Shown: in pieces, positions 8,478 to 16,949 of the stretch | Numbering within the stretch: the first letter of the stretch is position 1 | Layout: the number at the start of each line of letters is the position of its first letter | Assembly: GCF_023256325.1 (NCBI RefSeq) | Contig: NZ_JAGDXI010000015.1 | Span: 20,305-84,304 of the forward strand | DNA: 64,000 bases | Source of the DNA: Caldisphaera sp. | GTDB taxonomy: Archaea > Thermoproteota > Thermoprotei_A > Sulfolobales > Acidilobaceae | Direction: 5' to 3' | Notes under the pieces: generated by a model | The model's database searches: none | What the model was told of the DNA's origin: nothing | Seen by the model: the letters and a program-made list of their open reading frames with translations, nothing else | Made by a program: the position numbers and the translations under genes

Positions 8478-9698
8478 CTAGTATAGAGATGCTTCTCCTT
8501 TAAGTATTCTCATCGTTAGCGAAGGTAAATTCTCAAGATATTCCTCAACAATACTGTTTATCTCTTCTTTCATATTAGATGTTACCTTTGAATTATTTTC
8601 AGGTATTACAGCGACATCTGCTATCAAAGGATCATTTATTGGCCTTCCGATTTGGCCTAATAATCTCACTGTTACTTCCTTTACACCATTAACTTTAGAA
8701 TATATTTGTTCAGCTATTTCTTTTGATGCAACATTATAAATTTTACCTATATGAGTAACTGGGTTTTTACCAGCCGTTGCCTCAAGACTCATTGGTCTCA
8801 TTGGAGTTATCAAACCATTAACCCTATTTCCTCTACCTGTTGCACCGTCATCTCCATGTTCTGCACTTGTACCTGTTACTGTAAGATAAAATACTCCTTC
8901 GTCAGGCAAATCTCCATTATTTATATATACCCTTACATTATAATTTGATGCTAATCTTGATGAGATATCTAATACTTTTTCCTTGATTTCTTCCTTAATT
9001 TGTAAATACTCACTAGGATTAGTTACAAACCTTGATACTATCGCATTTGCAATTGTTATATCTATATTATTTCCATTCCTTAAACCCATTACCTTAACAT
9101 CTTCTCCTGATGCAGGAACTTTGCTCTTAAATTCTTTACTGTTCAAAGCTCTCTCAGTCTCATAAACTAATTTTTCAAGTGTAGTCATAGGAGCAAAACC
9201 AGCTCCAAAACTTGTATCGTTAGATCTATGAGATTGAGACTTTGAATCATATATACCTCTTAAATCTGCGCTTCCTTTTCCTATTTTATAATCAACTATA
9301 ACATGTTGTTCTGTGTCTAAAAACCTTAAATTGTTTGAAATCCAATCTTTAACAGCTTTAACTACAATCCTTCCCAGAGGAATCTCTTCAACTCCTTCCG
9401 AGGTTTTAACTTCAGTTGTTGCCCTGCCCGAAACTATTATGTATATAGGCTGAAGTACTTCTCCTCCGCCCCACTTTGGCATTGCCTGACCTCCAACTAG
9501 TAAAACCTTATCTAAATTATGATGCATTATAACCCCAAATCTTTGTAAGTAATAAAGGCTCAGCTGTCTACTAGCTTCTTCAGATACAGCATCACTTATA
9601 TAATCCGGATGGCCAAGGCCCTTCCTTTCAACAAGTTCAATCTGATTATCCTGAACAGAAGCGTTTACCAATTCCCTTATTACTACATTTTTCACCAT
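8478..9698 (-). CDS. mat: Archaeal S-adenosylmethionine synthetase
   Basis: Makes S-adenosylmethionine from methionine and ATP in the cytoplasm. The protein (406 residues) has the archaeal-type motifs rather than the bacterial MetK ones: [10 protein letters not shown] at the N-terminus, the glycine-rich segment [14 protein letters not shown], and [14 protein letters not shown]. The length matches the family. The start at 9698 (ATG behind AAAGGTG) is better than the GTG at 9707, which is part of the SD. The stop codon is one base from the end of the converging DUF460 gene. Confidence 0.96.
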   Translation of the reverse strand: MVKNVVIRELVNASVQDNQIELVERKGLGHPDYISDAVSEEASRQLSLYYLQRFGVIMHHNLDKVLLVGGQAMPKWGGGEVLQPIYIIVSGRATTEVKTSEGVEEIPLGRIVVKAVKDWISNNLRFLDTEQHVIVDYKIGKGSADLRGIYDSKSQSHRSNDTSFGAGFAPMTTLEKLVYETERALNSKEFKSKVPASGEDVKVMGLRNGNNIDITIANAIVSRFVTNPSEYLQIKEEIKEKVLDISSRLASNYNVRVYINNGDLPDEGVFYLTVTGTSAEHGDDGATGRGNRVNGLITPMRPMSLEATAGKNPVTHIGKIYNVASKEIAEQIYSKVNGVKEVTVRLLGQIGRPINDPLIADVAVIPENNSKVTSNMKEEINSIVEEYLENLPSLTMRILKGEASLY

Positions 9699-9908
9699 TC
9701 TTCGCACCTTTTAAATAGTCTCTGCTCTTTTAAAATATAATACAAAGTTTTAAATTATTTTGCCCATACTTATTTATTATATAAATTACAAAATATTTTT
9801 ATTTCTTAATTAATTGTGTTATTAAGTTTATCGTATAACCTACTTTAGAGTTAATTGAAAAAAATCTAAAGATAAACATAAATACTTGATCATTTATAAT
9901 ATAAATGG

Positions 9909-10745
9909 GTGAGAAACCTGCAGAAATCCTTTTTGTATGAAATAGGTAACACAAAAATTATTTCCTTAATTGACAAGTCCAGACCCATTGGATATAGTGA
10001 TGACTCTGTAGCAACTTTAAGAAAAATTATAAGAACTACAGGAGCTAGAGCATTACCTATAATAGACAAGAATACCGGGAATTTCATAGGCATTATAGAT
10101 AGAGGAGATATATTAATAGTATCTTCTACAAAAACCAATGCAATAGCTAGTTCTATAGTTAAAGAATTACCAATAGAATTAAACCCAGATATTAAAATAA
10201 TAGATGCTTTAGAGCTCATGTTTAAATATGATAAATGGGAACTTCCAATAATTGAGAATAAAAAATATATTGGATTATTCAGTATTTCAGATATAGTAAG
10301 ATTTTTATTTAATAATGCAAAGGATTATTTAAAAAGTCTTAAAGCAGAAGACTACATGACCAAGGATCCAATAGTCGTAAGCCCTGATGATCCAATATCT
10401 AAAATTTGGAAAAAGATGGTAGAATTAAAATACGCAGGTCTTCCAGTTGCAAATGAAAAACAGAAACTGGTTGGAATTATAACTCAGTTTGATTTAATTA
10501 AAAAGGGTTATACTAGAGTTCATTTTGAAAGTGAATCTGGAATAGTTAAAACCACAAAGGTTAAAGATGCTATGACCTATACTGTTATTTACGGATATCC
10601 GTGGTCTACCCTTTATGAAATTTCCATACCAATGGTCAAAAAAGATTATGGCAGGATACCAATAGTATCTAGCGAAAACGATAAAAAAGTTATCGGTATA
10701 ATTGATAGAGAAGATTTAGCAAAGATAATAATTAGAGGTGATTGA
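9909..10745 (+). CDS. Four-CBS-domain protein (1 of 3)
   Basis: A 278-residue soluble protein made almost entirely of four CBS domains (about residues 10-65, 75-125, 145-205, 219-278), each with the G-I-I-D/T-x-x-D-L pattern. CBS pairs form Bateman modules that bind adenine nucleotides or S-adenosylmethionine. No effector domain (kinase, channel, IMPDH) is attached. It is the first of three such genes read in the same direction, with the next start one base beyond its stop codon. The GTG start at 9909 is used; mRNA leader would be very short. It lies beside the S-adenosylmethionine synthetase gene, transcribed divergently. Confidence 0.9.
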   Translation: MRNLQKSFLYEIGNTKIISLIDKSRPIGYSDDSVATLRKIIRTTGARALPIIDKNTGNFIGIIDRGDILIVSSTKTNAIASSIVKELPIELNPDIKIIDALELMFKYDKWELPIIENKKYIGLFSISDIVRFLFNNAKDYLKSLKAEDYMTKDPIVVSPDDPISKIWKKMVELKYAGLPVANEKQKLVGIITQFDLIKKGYTRVHFESESGIVKTTKVKDAMTYTVIYGYPWSTLYEISIPMVKKDYGRIPIVSSENDKKVIGIIDREDLAKIIIRGD

Positions 10746-10746
10746 T

Positions 10747-11736
10747 ATGAGCAGTTCTAGGAGGATGACGAACATTAAGGTATCTAAAGCAGTTAAACCT
10801 GTTACAAGCATATCATCAAAGTATTCTATTGGTTATAGATATGTAAGAGCTGATTCAGAGCCGAATTGGTCTCAAAAAATAAAAGAGAAACCAGGAGATG
10901 CTAGCATATTAGCATCAAAGCCAGCAATCACTATAAACTATAATTCAACTATTTTAGATGCATTAGAGAAAATGTCTCAATATAACGTAAGGGGTTTAGT
11001 TGTTGTCGACACGAAGCAACTATTAAGAGGCATACTCATGGCTACTGATTTAGTGAACTATCTTGGAGGAGGAGAGTTCTATAATATAATACAAAAGAGA
11101 TATGCAAAAAATCTATTTAATGCTATCCAAAATGAAAAAATATCAAGTATAATGAATTCTATGCCAGTATTTGTTAAAACATCAAACAAATTGACCGATA
11201 TAATTAAGATAATGGCTGTTAATAGCCTAGGCATGTTACCAGTTGTTGATGAGCAAAGCAAGGTTTTTGGAGTAATAACTGAGCATGATATTGTTAAACA
11301 CATAACATACAAAAACACAGGAAAGAAAGTTTCATCGATTATGACATCAAATATAGTTGCAGCCTATGATAACGATACATTAAAAAGAGCGGCCCAGTTA
11401 ATGTCTTTATATGGTTTTAGAAGGATTCCAGTAATTTCTATATCTCTACCTGAAATTATTGGAATAGTATCAGCAAAGGATTTCATTAATTATTTTGGCT
11501 CTCACGAAGCTTTCAAAAACCTTAGTTCATATGATATAGAAGAAATACTCTCCACACCTTTAACTCAAATAATGAAAAAGGAAATAAATACGATCAATGA
11601 AAATGCTGATATAGGAGATGCTGCAGCTGAAATGATAAACAATAACACAAATAGCTTAATAGTCACTAATGATAACAATGAGGCTGTTGGAATTATTACA
11701 GAGAGAGACGTACTTATGTCATTAGCTTTAAGGTGA
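10747..11736 (+). CDS. Four-CBS-domain protein (2 of 3)
   Basis: A 329-residue protein with a 50-residue N-terminal extension lacking recognisable domains, then four CBS domains (about residues 55-110, 135-190, 195-250, 275-330). The motif G-I-I-T-E-R-D-V-L at the end and G-V-I-T-E-H-D-I-V in the middle are typical. The ATG at 10747 has GAGGTGA six bases upstream, a site that overlaps the end of the previous gene, so the three CBS genes form one tightly coupled operon. The extended N-terminus distinguishes it from its neighbours and may contact a partner. Confidence 0.9.
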   Translation: MSSSRRMTNIKVSKAVKPVTSISSKYSIGYRYVRADSEPNWSQKIKEKPGDASILASKPAITINYNSTILDALEKMSQYNVRGLVVVDTKQLLRGILMATDLVNYLGGGEFYNIIQKRYAKNLFNAIQNEKISSIMNSMPVFVKTSNKLTDIIKIMAVNSLGMLPVVDEQSKVFGVITEHDIVKHITYKNTGKKVSSIMTSNIVAAYDNDTLKRAAQLMSLYGFRRIPVISISLPEIIGIVSAKDFINYFGSHEAFKNLSSYDIEEILSTPLTQIMKKEINTINENADIGDAAAEMINNNTNSLIVTNDNNEAVGIITERDVLMSLALR

Positions 11737-11742
11737 TATCAA

Positions 11743-12600
11743 ATGGCACCCAGAATATCATCATATATGAGAACCCCAGTATATGCTGTTTCTCCAAACG
11801 ATTCCTTAGCATATGCGAGAAATTTAATGCTAAAAAAAGAAATAAGCAGGCTAATAATAGTAAATGAAAAAGAGGTTCCGATAGGTATATTAACAACAAC
11901 TGATATAATTGGAGCTCTTTTTGGAAAAAATTATCATAAACCTCTCGATTCTATATTAGTAGGAGAAGTTATGACAAAAGATCCTATAATAATAGAAGAA
12001 TCAAAAAGTATAAAATCTGCATCCCAGCTAATGCTAAAGCATAGAATAGGAGGACTACCAGTTGTTAATTCTGATAAAAAGCTCGTCGGAATTATAACTA
12101 AAACAGATATAGTCAAAGCATACTATGATAAATTCAAAGGAAAATATAAGGTTAGCGATATAATGAGAAAGGATTTTTCAACTGCTTTACCAGGTCATAG
12201 CATATTTTATATAGCTAGGCTAATCGAAGCTGACCTTACTGGCAAGGTAATAGTAGTTGATGAAGCAAATAAACCTATTGGAGTTATAACGAAAAAAGAT
12301 ATTGCATATGCACAAATTCCTTTATCAGTTCTTATGTCTAGGGGTAAAGATAGGTATATTAAAAATAAAGTACCAGATTTATATAAAGAAAAAATAATTA
12401 GTTTGAGGATGTATTTGGTCCCAATAGCAGAAGATATAATGTCTCCTAATCCTTTGATAATAAAACCTGATGAAGATTCATCTAATGGAGCAAAAATTAT
12501 GATCGATGAAAATATAGGCGTTCTGCCAGTAGTTGACAATAACATGTTAATAGGAATAATAACAAAATTGGAATTCATGAACATTGTAGCCAGGGAATAA
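11743..12600 (+). CDS. Four-CBS-domain protein (3 of 3)
   Basis: A 285-residue protein with four CBS domains (about residues 5-60, 72-128, 140-195, 228-284). Between domains 3 and 4 there is a 30-residue basic linker (S-R-G-K-D-R-Y-I-K-N-K-V-P). The ATG follows a GGTGAT six bases after the stop of the preceding gene. All three proteins are divergent paralogues. Family knowledge predicts adenine-nucleotide sensing; the molecule sensed and the target are unknown. The gene ends convergently with ftsY. Confidence 0.9.
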   Translation: MAPRISSYMRTPVYAVSPNDSLAYARNLMLKKEISRLIIVNEKEVPIGILTTTDIIGALFGKNYHKPLDSILVGEVMTKDPIIIEESKSIKSASQLMLKHRIGGLPVVNSDKKLVGIITKTDIVKAYYDKFKGKYKVSDIMRKDFSTALPGHSIFYIARLIEADLTGKVIVVDEANKPIGVITKKDIAYAQIPLSVLMSRGKDRYIKNKVPDLYKEKIISLRMYLVPIAEDIMSPNPLIIKPDEDSSNGAKIMIDENIGVLPVVDNNMLIGIITKLEFMNIVARE

Positions 12601-12616
12601 AATACTGATTTTTTAA

Positions 12617-13531
12617 CTAACCGAATAAATTATTTACATATTCAATTGAATCAAATCTCTTAATATCATTGTAACTTTGCCCATACCCTATAAAAAGTAT
12701 TGGCTTGTTTGTCACATTAGAAACAGATATCGCTACACCTCCTTTAACATCAGCATCAATTTTGGTTATTATTATACCATCAATTCCTATATTCTCATTA
12801 AACATCTTAGCCTGCTCGACTGCATCATTACCGGTCAATGCGTCGACTACTAATATCTTCATATCGGGTTTAGTTACTTTAACAATCTTTTTTAATTCTC
12901 CCATCAGATCTACATCGCTGTGCATTCTTCCTGCTGTATCAACTAAAACAGTGCATAGACTTCTTGATTTTGCAAATAATATAGCGTTATATGCAACACT
13001 TGCGGGATCCGCTCCATACTGACCTTTTACTATAGGTACATCGATTTTCTTAGCATGAACATCAATTTGTTCTTGTGCACCTGCTCTAAATGTATCCGCA
13101 GCTGCAATAACTACAGAAATGCCGCTCTTTTTTAACATGTTTGCAAATTTTGCTATTGTTGTTGTTTTTCCTACTCCATTTATTCCAAGAAAAACTATAA
13201 CATAAGGCTCGCTTTTAGAGCATTTGCTTTTTATTTTATCTATTAAGTCAATATTATCATTACCAAACGATTTTATTATTGATTTCTTTATAGAATCCTT
13301 AACAACTTCTTCTACTTCTTCCCCTCTTTTAATTTTAAGTCCTATTAATTGTTTTTTTACATCATCGATAATATTATTGGCTATATCGTATGCCACATCA
13401 TTTTCTATCATATCTAATTTTAAGTCATCAAGTATTTCTTCAATATCATCTTCCTTTATTTCTTTATATTCAACCTTTTCCTTAAAAGTATTAGCTACTT
13501 TTTGAAAGGCCTTTTTTAGGCCTTCAAACAA
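12617..13531 (-). CDS. ftsY: Signal recognition particle receptor FtsY
   Basis: The SRP receptor GTPase that docks ribosome-SRP complexes on the membrane for co-translational insertion. The 304-residue protein has the short N-terminal helical N domain and the SRP-type G domain: P-loop G-I-N-G-V-G-K-T-T near 116-124, D-T-F-R-A-G-A-Q-E-Q, D-T-A-G-R and T-K-I-D. No acidic A domain is present, as usual in archaea. It follows pfdA by four bases in the conserved archaeal order rpl18a-pfdA-ftsY. Confidence 0.96.
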   Translation of the reverse strand: MFEGLKKAFQKVANTFKEKVEYKEIKEDDIEEILDDLKLDMIENDVAYDIANNIIDDVKKQLIGLKIKRGEEVEEVVKDSIKKSIIKSFGNDNIDLIDKIKSKCSKSEPYVIVFLGINGVGKTTTIAKFANMLKKSGISVVIAAADTFRAGAQEQIDVHAKKIDVPIVKGQYGADPASVAYNAILFAKSRSLCTVLVDTAGRMHSDVDLMGELKKIVKVTKPDMKILVVDALTGNDAVEQAKMFNENIGIDGIIITKIDADVKGGVAISVSNVTNKPILFIGYGQSYNDIKRFDSIEYVNNLFG

Positions 13532-13535
13532 AACA

Positions 13536-13973
13536 TTACACCTTTTGTTGCTGTACCTGCTCTGCTATTTGTTGTAAAATCGCTTCATATTGATCTTCGA
13601 GCTTTTCTAGTTGAGAAAGCCTTTGACTAACATCATTTATAGCTTGGTTTAGCTCCCCTTCTCTTTCAGTCAAAATTTTCATAGCTTCACTAGTATCTAG
13701 CTTTGCAAATATATCTGCACCTAAATATATAATAAAATGGTTTTTATCGCTTGGCTTTGCTAAAGTCATTGCAACGTAACCTGGATCTAAAGGAAAAACC
13801 ACATCTCCTTCTGGGCCATTGCTTATAGAATCTATACTAGATTTTGCCTTCGTAACTCCATCTTTTTGAAGTAGTAGTTGAGATATCAATGTTCTTAATT
13901 GCGATATTTCTGATCTTATAGCTTCAAGTTGTGCAATCAACGCATTTGGATCTATTGTTTGAGATCTCGACAT
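13536..13973 (-). CDS. pfdA: Prefoldin subunit alpha
   Basis: One of two subunits of the hexameric prefoldin chaperone, which holds unfolded proteins for the thermosome. The 145-residue sequence has N- and C-terminal coiled-coil arms (L-I-A-Q-L-E-A-I-R-S-E-I-S-Q-L and L-N-Q-A-I-N-D-V-S-Q-R-L) around a beta-rich middle (V-V-F-P-L-D-P-G-Y-V-A). Its ATG overlaps the rpl18a stop codon (TAATG), so the two are translationally coupled. The partner subunit is encoded at 63550-63951. Confidence 0.93.
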   Translation of the reverse strand: MSRSQTIDPNALIAQLEAIRSEISQLRTLISQLLLQKDGVTKAKSSIDSISNGPEGDVVFPLDPGYVAMTLAKPSDKNHFIIYLGADIFAKLDTSEAMKILTEREGELNQAINDVSQRLSQLEKLEDQYEAILQQIAEQVQQQKV

Positions 13974-14239
13974 TAGTGCTTCACCACTCCATTAATTTCC
14001 AACAACTTTAATAGCGACGGGTCAGACACATATTCTAATGGAATTTCTTCAACAGATTCTATTTTTATATGCTCCCTTTTCATTTTATGCCTGCTACCTA
14101 ATTCTGAATATACTCTTTCTATAGCATGCTCTTTTTTCATACCTCTTACATATACTTCAAACTTACTCCATGTTGGGAATTTATCATGAGCAACCATCAT
14201 TTTTCCTTTTACTAAATATACCTTTATTTCGCTTGCCAT
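13973..14239 (-). CDS. rpl18a: Large-subunit ribosomal protein L18a (L20a/LX)
   Basis: An 88-residue ribosomal protein of the archaeal L18Ae/LX family. Diagnostic segments are K-F-P-T-W-S-K-F-E-V-Y-V-R-G and the following helix K-E-H-A-I-E-R-V-Y-S-E-L-G-S-R-H. It is the first gene of the rpl18a-pfdA-ftsY run. The upstream start site has a GGAGGA SD. In related archaea rpl39e, rpl31e and tif6 precede it; here they are absent and rps26e diverges instead. Confidence 0.94.
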   Translation of the reverse strand: MASEIKVYLVKGKMMVAHDKFPTWSKFEVYVRGMKKEHAIERVYSELGSRHKMKREHIKIESVEEIPLEYVSDPSLLKLLEINGVVKH

Positions 14240-14372
14240 TCTGAATCCTCCTTCTATTTTTAACTCCCATTAGCTAAATAATATTATGTAACATTTTAAA
14301 TGTTTTTAAATACATAAGGTCATTTAAAAAAAGCTCCATTTTAACTTATAAATTCTAGGAAATGGTAAAGAT

Positions 14373-14672
14373 ATGGTGCTAAAGTTGCCAAAAAAGAGAG
14401 AAAGCAGGGGTAGAAGAAAAGGGGATAAAGGCAAATCAAGATTAATTCAGTGCGACAATTGCGGTAGACTAGTCCCAGAAGACAAAGCAATATGCGTAAC
14501 TAGAGATTACATGCCAGTAGATCCACAACTAGCTGAAGAGCTAACAAAAAAAGGAGCAATAATACCAAAATATCCAGTTACAAAGTGCTACTGCATAAGC
14601 TGTGCGATACACTTTGGATTAGTAAAAATAAGAGCAGAAGATTCAAGAAAACCAAGAACAAACCTTTTGTAG
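14373..14672 (+). CDS. rps26e: Small-subunit ribosomal protein S26e
   Basis: A 99-residue zinc-binding ribosomal protein. Cysteines at 27, 30, 74 and 77 form the zinc site, and the basic N-terminus (K-K-R-E-S-R-G-R-R-K-G) contacts rRNA near the mRNA exit channel. S26e is found in eukaryotes and in Thermoproteota but not in Euryarchaeota, which supports the assignment of this genome. It is transcribed divergently from rpl18a and ends 19 bases before the GHMP-like gene. Confidence 0.95.
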   Translation: MVLKLPKKRESRGRRKGDKGKSRLIQCDNCGRLVPEDKAICVTRDYMPVDPQLAEELTKKGAIIPKYPVTKCYCISCAIHFGLVKIRAEDSRKPRTNLL

Positions 14673-14691
14673 GTAGTTCTTGGGGATATTA

Positions 14692-15639
14692 ATGAAAAAA
14701 GAAGTTTTGATTTCTGCGCCCAGTCATGTTCATATTGGAAATATAGATCTTAACGGTAATTTAGGAAGAAAGTATGGAACGCTAGGATTCGCATTAGAAA
14801 ATCCAAGATTTGTATTAAAATTAAGTTTATCAGAAACTGATTATGCAAAAAATGAAGATATTATTAATTATATAACAATTTATAAGCAATATTTGAATTG
14901 TAATAAATCTTTTGAGGCCGAAATAATTGAAGATATACCAAAAAACGTTGGCCTTGGAAGAACTACATCATTAATATTGTCTATAGGATTTGGTATTACC
15001 TACTTATGCAATAAAAAAGCAAGCATAGATGAACTAGCAAAACTAACAAATAGAGGTAATCAAAACTCAGGATTAGGTGTAAATGCTTTCAAATATGGCG
15101 GATTTATTATAGACGGAGGAGTTAAAGATAATAATGTGGCCCCACTAATATTTAGAGGCATCGTTCCTGACGACCTTAGAATTATTGTTGCATTACCTGA
15201 AAAACCTATTAAAAAAATATTGGAATTGAAAGAACATGAAGAAGAGATTTTATCAAACTTACCCGTAATGGAAGAATCATTTTCCTCCTATTTATCAAGA
15301 TTAGTCTTAATGAAAATAATGCCGAGTTTTGAAGAAGGAGATTTTAAATCTTTTGGTGAAGGGCTTACAGAGTTTAATTCTTCCTTGGGGAGATATTGGA
15401 AAAAATATCAAGACAGTATATACTGTTGCAAAGAGGTGGAAGAGATAATAAATGAGCTAAAAAGCTTAGGCGCATATTGTGCATGCCAATCAAGCTGGGG
15501 TCCTACAACTTATGGGCTATTTGATTATAAAAAATCAGACAAAGCATTAGAAGTAATAAATGAGCTAGTTAAAAAACTTGGTGGAGGAAAAGTTTGGGTT
15601 ACAAAAGTAGATAATACTGGTGCTTTTTTAAAAGCATAA
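14692..15639 (+). CDS. Beta-ribofuranosylaminobenzene 5'-phosphate synthase-like protein
   Basis: A 315-residue GHMP-superfamily enzyme matching beta-RFAP synthase, which joins 4-hydroxybenzoate (or 4-aminobenzoate) to PRPP in methanopterin-type pterin synthesis. The N-terminus S-A-P-S-H-V-H-I-G-N-I-D-L-N-G-N-L-G-R is typical, and P-K-N-V-G-L-G-R-T-T-S corresponds to the GHMP phosphate loop. Crenarchaea use modified folates related to methanopterin, so the activity is plausible in a non-methanogen. The ATG at 14692 follows GGGGAT; an in-frame TTG at 14680 is less likely. Confidence 0.82.
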   Translation: MKKEVLISAPSHVHIGNIDLNGNLGRKYGTLGFALENPRFVLKLSLSETDYAKNEDIINYITIYKQYLNCNKSFEAEIIEDIPKNVGLGRTTSLILSIGFGITYLCNKKASIDELAKLTNRGNQNSGLGVNAFKYGGFIIDGGVKDNNVAPLIFRGIVPDDLRIIVALPEKPIKKILELKEHEEEILSNLPVMEESFSSYLSRLVLMKIMPSFEEGDFKSFGEGLTEFNSSLGRYWKKYQDSIYCCKEVEEIINELKSLGAYCACQSSWGPTTYGLFDYKKSDKALEVINELVKKLGGGKVWVTKVDNTGAFLKA

Positions 15640-15711
15640 ATTTATTATAAACATAAATAGGAAAAAAGATTTATGAATCCTTGTTAAACAAAATTAAGAG
15701 AGTAGATAAAG

Positions 15712-16365
15712 ATGCTAGAGAAAAAAAGGAAGCTGGAAGACGCAATTAAATCAATTGAATTATATTTAAAAAATTTAGACTCTATCAGAGAAGAAGTAGT
15801 AAAAATGTCTAGAGATGTTATTAGGCTTAGTGGATGGAGCATAACTGAAGCTCATAAAGGTAATATAAATAATGCTTTAAACTACCTAGATGAATGCGAA
15901 AGAAAAAGTAATGAATTGATGAAATTAGCTATAAGTGTACCAGAGCTTACCTATTCTGGTTTACTATATAACGCTATAAGCGAATATGTTGAGGCAAAAA
16001 TCTTCTTAAACATAATAACCAACAAAGAAATACCTATATATAAAGAAATTAATGTACCTCCAATACCTTATCTTCAAGGATTGGGAGATGTTGTTGGAGA
16101 ACTAAGAAGATATGCATTAGAATCTGTAAGAAAAGGAGATTTTAATTCAGCATGGGAATCTTTAGAAATAATGGAATCAATATATTTAGAACTTAGGGGC
16201 TTAGATTATCCTGATGCTATTTTACCTGGTGTAAGGCATAAAGCTGATGTAGCGAGAAACCTAGTTGATGAAACTAAGGCTTTGTTAGTTGATCTGCAAT
16301 CAAGAGAAAACCTAAAAAATGTTATAAGCAATCTCATGGAGAGGAAAAAAGATGAGCGACGTTGA
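15712..16365 (+). CDS. Translin-family nucleic-acid-binding protein
   Basis: A 217-residue all-helical protein of the translin/TRAX family, which forms hollow octamers that bind single-stranded nucleic acids and can cut RNA. Family features are the N-terminal helix with S-R-D-V-I-R-L-S, the central I-P-Y-L-Q-G-L-G-D-V-V-G-E-L-R-R and the C-terminal L-D-Y-P-D-A-I-L-P-G-V-R-H-K-A-D-V-A-R. Acidic residues of the TRAX nuclease site cannot be assigned confidently by eye. It overlaps the next helical protein by 14 bases, so the two are probably co-produced. Confidence 0.88.
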   Translation: MLEKKRKLEDAIKSIELYLKNLDSIREEVVKMSRDVIRLSGWSITEAHKGNINNALNYLDECERKSNELMKLAISVPELTYSGLLYNAISEYVEAKIFLNIITNKEIPIYKEINVPPIPYLQGLGDVVGELRRYALESVRKGDFNSAWESLEIMESIYLELRGLDYPDAILPGVRHKADVARNLVDETKALLVDLQSRENLKNVISNLMERKKDERR

Positions 16366-16897
16366 TCCAATAGATCAAGCATTTAGAAATATAATGGAGA
16401 AAGTCTATTGGATAGAAGATCTAAATGAAGCAGAAGTCGAGCTAGTAAAATGGCTAAATAAAATGGATGATGATTTAAAGCAATTACTTATAGAAAGGAG
16501 GAAAAAATATTGCGGGAACCCAATGTCAGTTTTTGAAATAATTGGACTTCAAAATTACTTAGAACAAAATGAAGAAAATAAAAAAGATATAGAATACAGA
16601 ATTGCTATGGCTAAAGAATTAATAGATATGGGATTGCTTCTTCAATGCTTGCCTATATGGAATAGCATTGAAATTAAGGTTAAAGCGAAAGTGCTTGCGC
16701 CATTATATAAAGCATCTTACGCTTATGAACTTGCATTGAAAAATGGTATTGAAGATATAGATGAAACTCATCTAAATAAATCTATAGAAATGGCAGAGAC
16801 AGCATTAGAGAAAGCTGATGATTTAGGATTATTAAGCGAATTGAGAAGCTTTGTGGAAAATTCTTTGGGAAAATTTGTATCAAGTTCATTTAATTAG
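16352..16897 (+). CDS. Hypothetical helical protein coupled to translin
   Basis: A 181-residue acidic, all-helical soluble protein of no family I recognise. Its ATG lies inside the last codons of the translin gene, behind GGAGAGGAAAAAAG, so synthesis is probably coupled. Sequence is rich in E, K and L with regular heptad-like spacing (for example I-E-M-A-E-T-A-L-E-K-A). Three cysteines are scattered and do not form a metal motif. The tight coupling suggests a binding partner of translin, analogous to TRAX, but no homology was demonstrated. Confidence 0.75.
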   Translation: MSDVDPIDQAFRNIMEKVYWIEDLNEAEVELVKWLNKMDDDLKQLLIERRKKYCGNPMSVFEIIGLQNYLEQNEENKKDIEYRIAMAKELIDMGLLLQCLPIWNSIEIKVKAKVLAPLYKASYAYELALKNGIEDIDETHLNKSIEMAETALEKADDLGLLSELRSFVENSLGKFVSSSFN

Positions 16898-16949
16898 GTA
16901 TTAAAATAAAAGAACTTTAATAAATATTTCTCATACAAATCATAAAAAT

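Noticed and set aside
13224-13505. Plus-strand frame opposite ftsY
   Set aside because: Serine-rich antisense translation with no start signal; ftsY is unambiguous.
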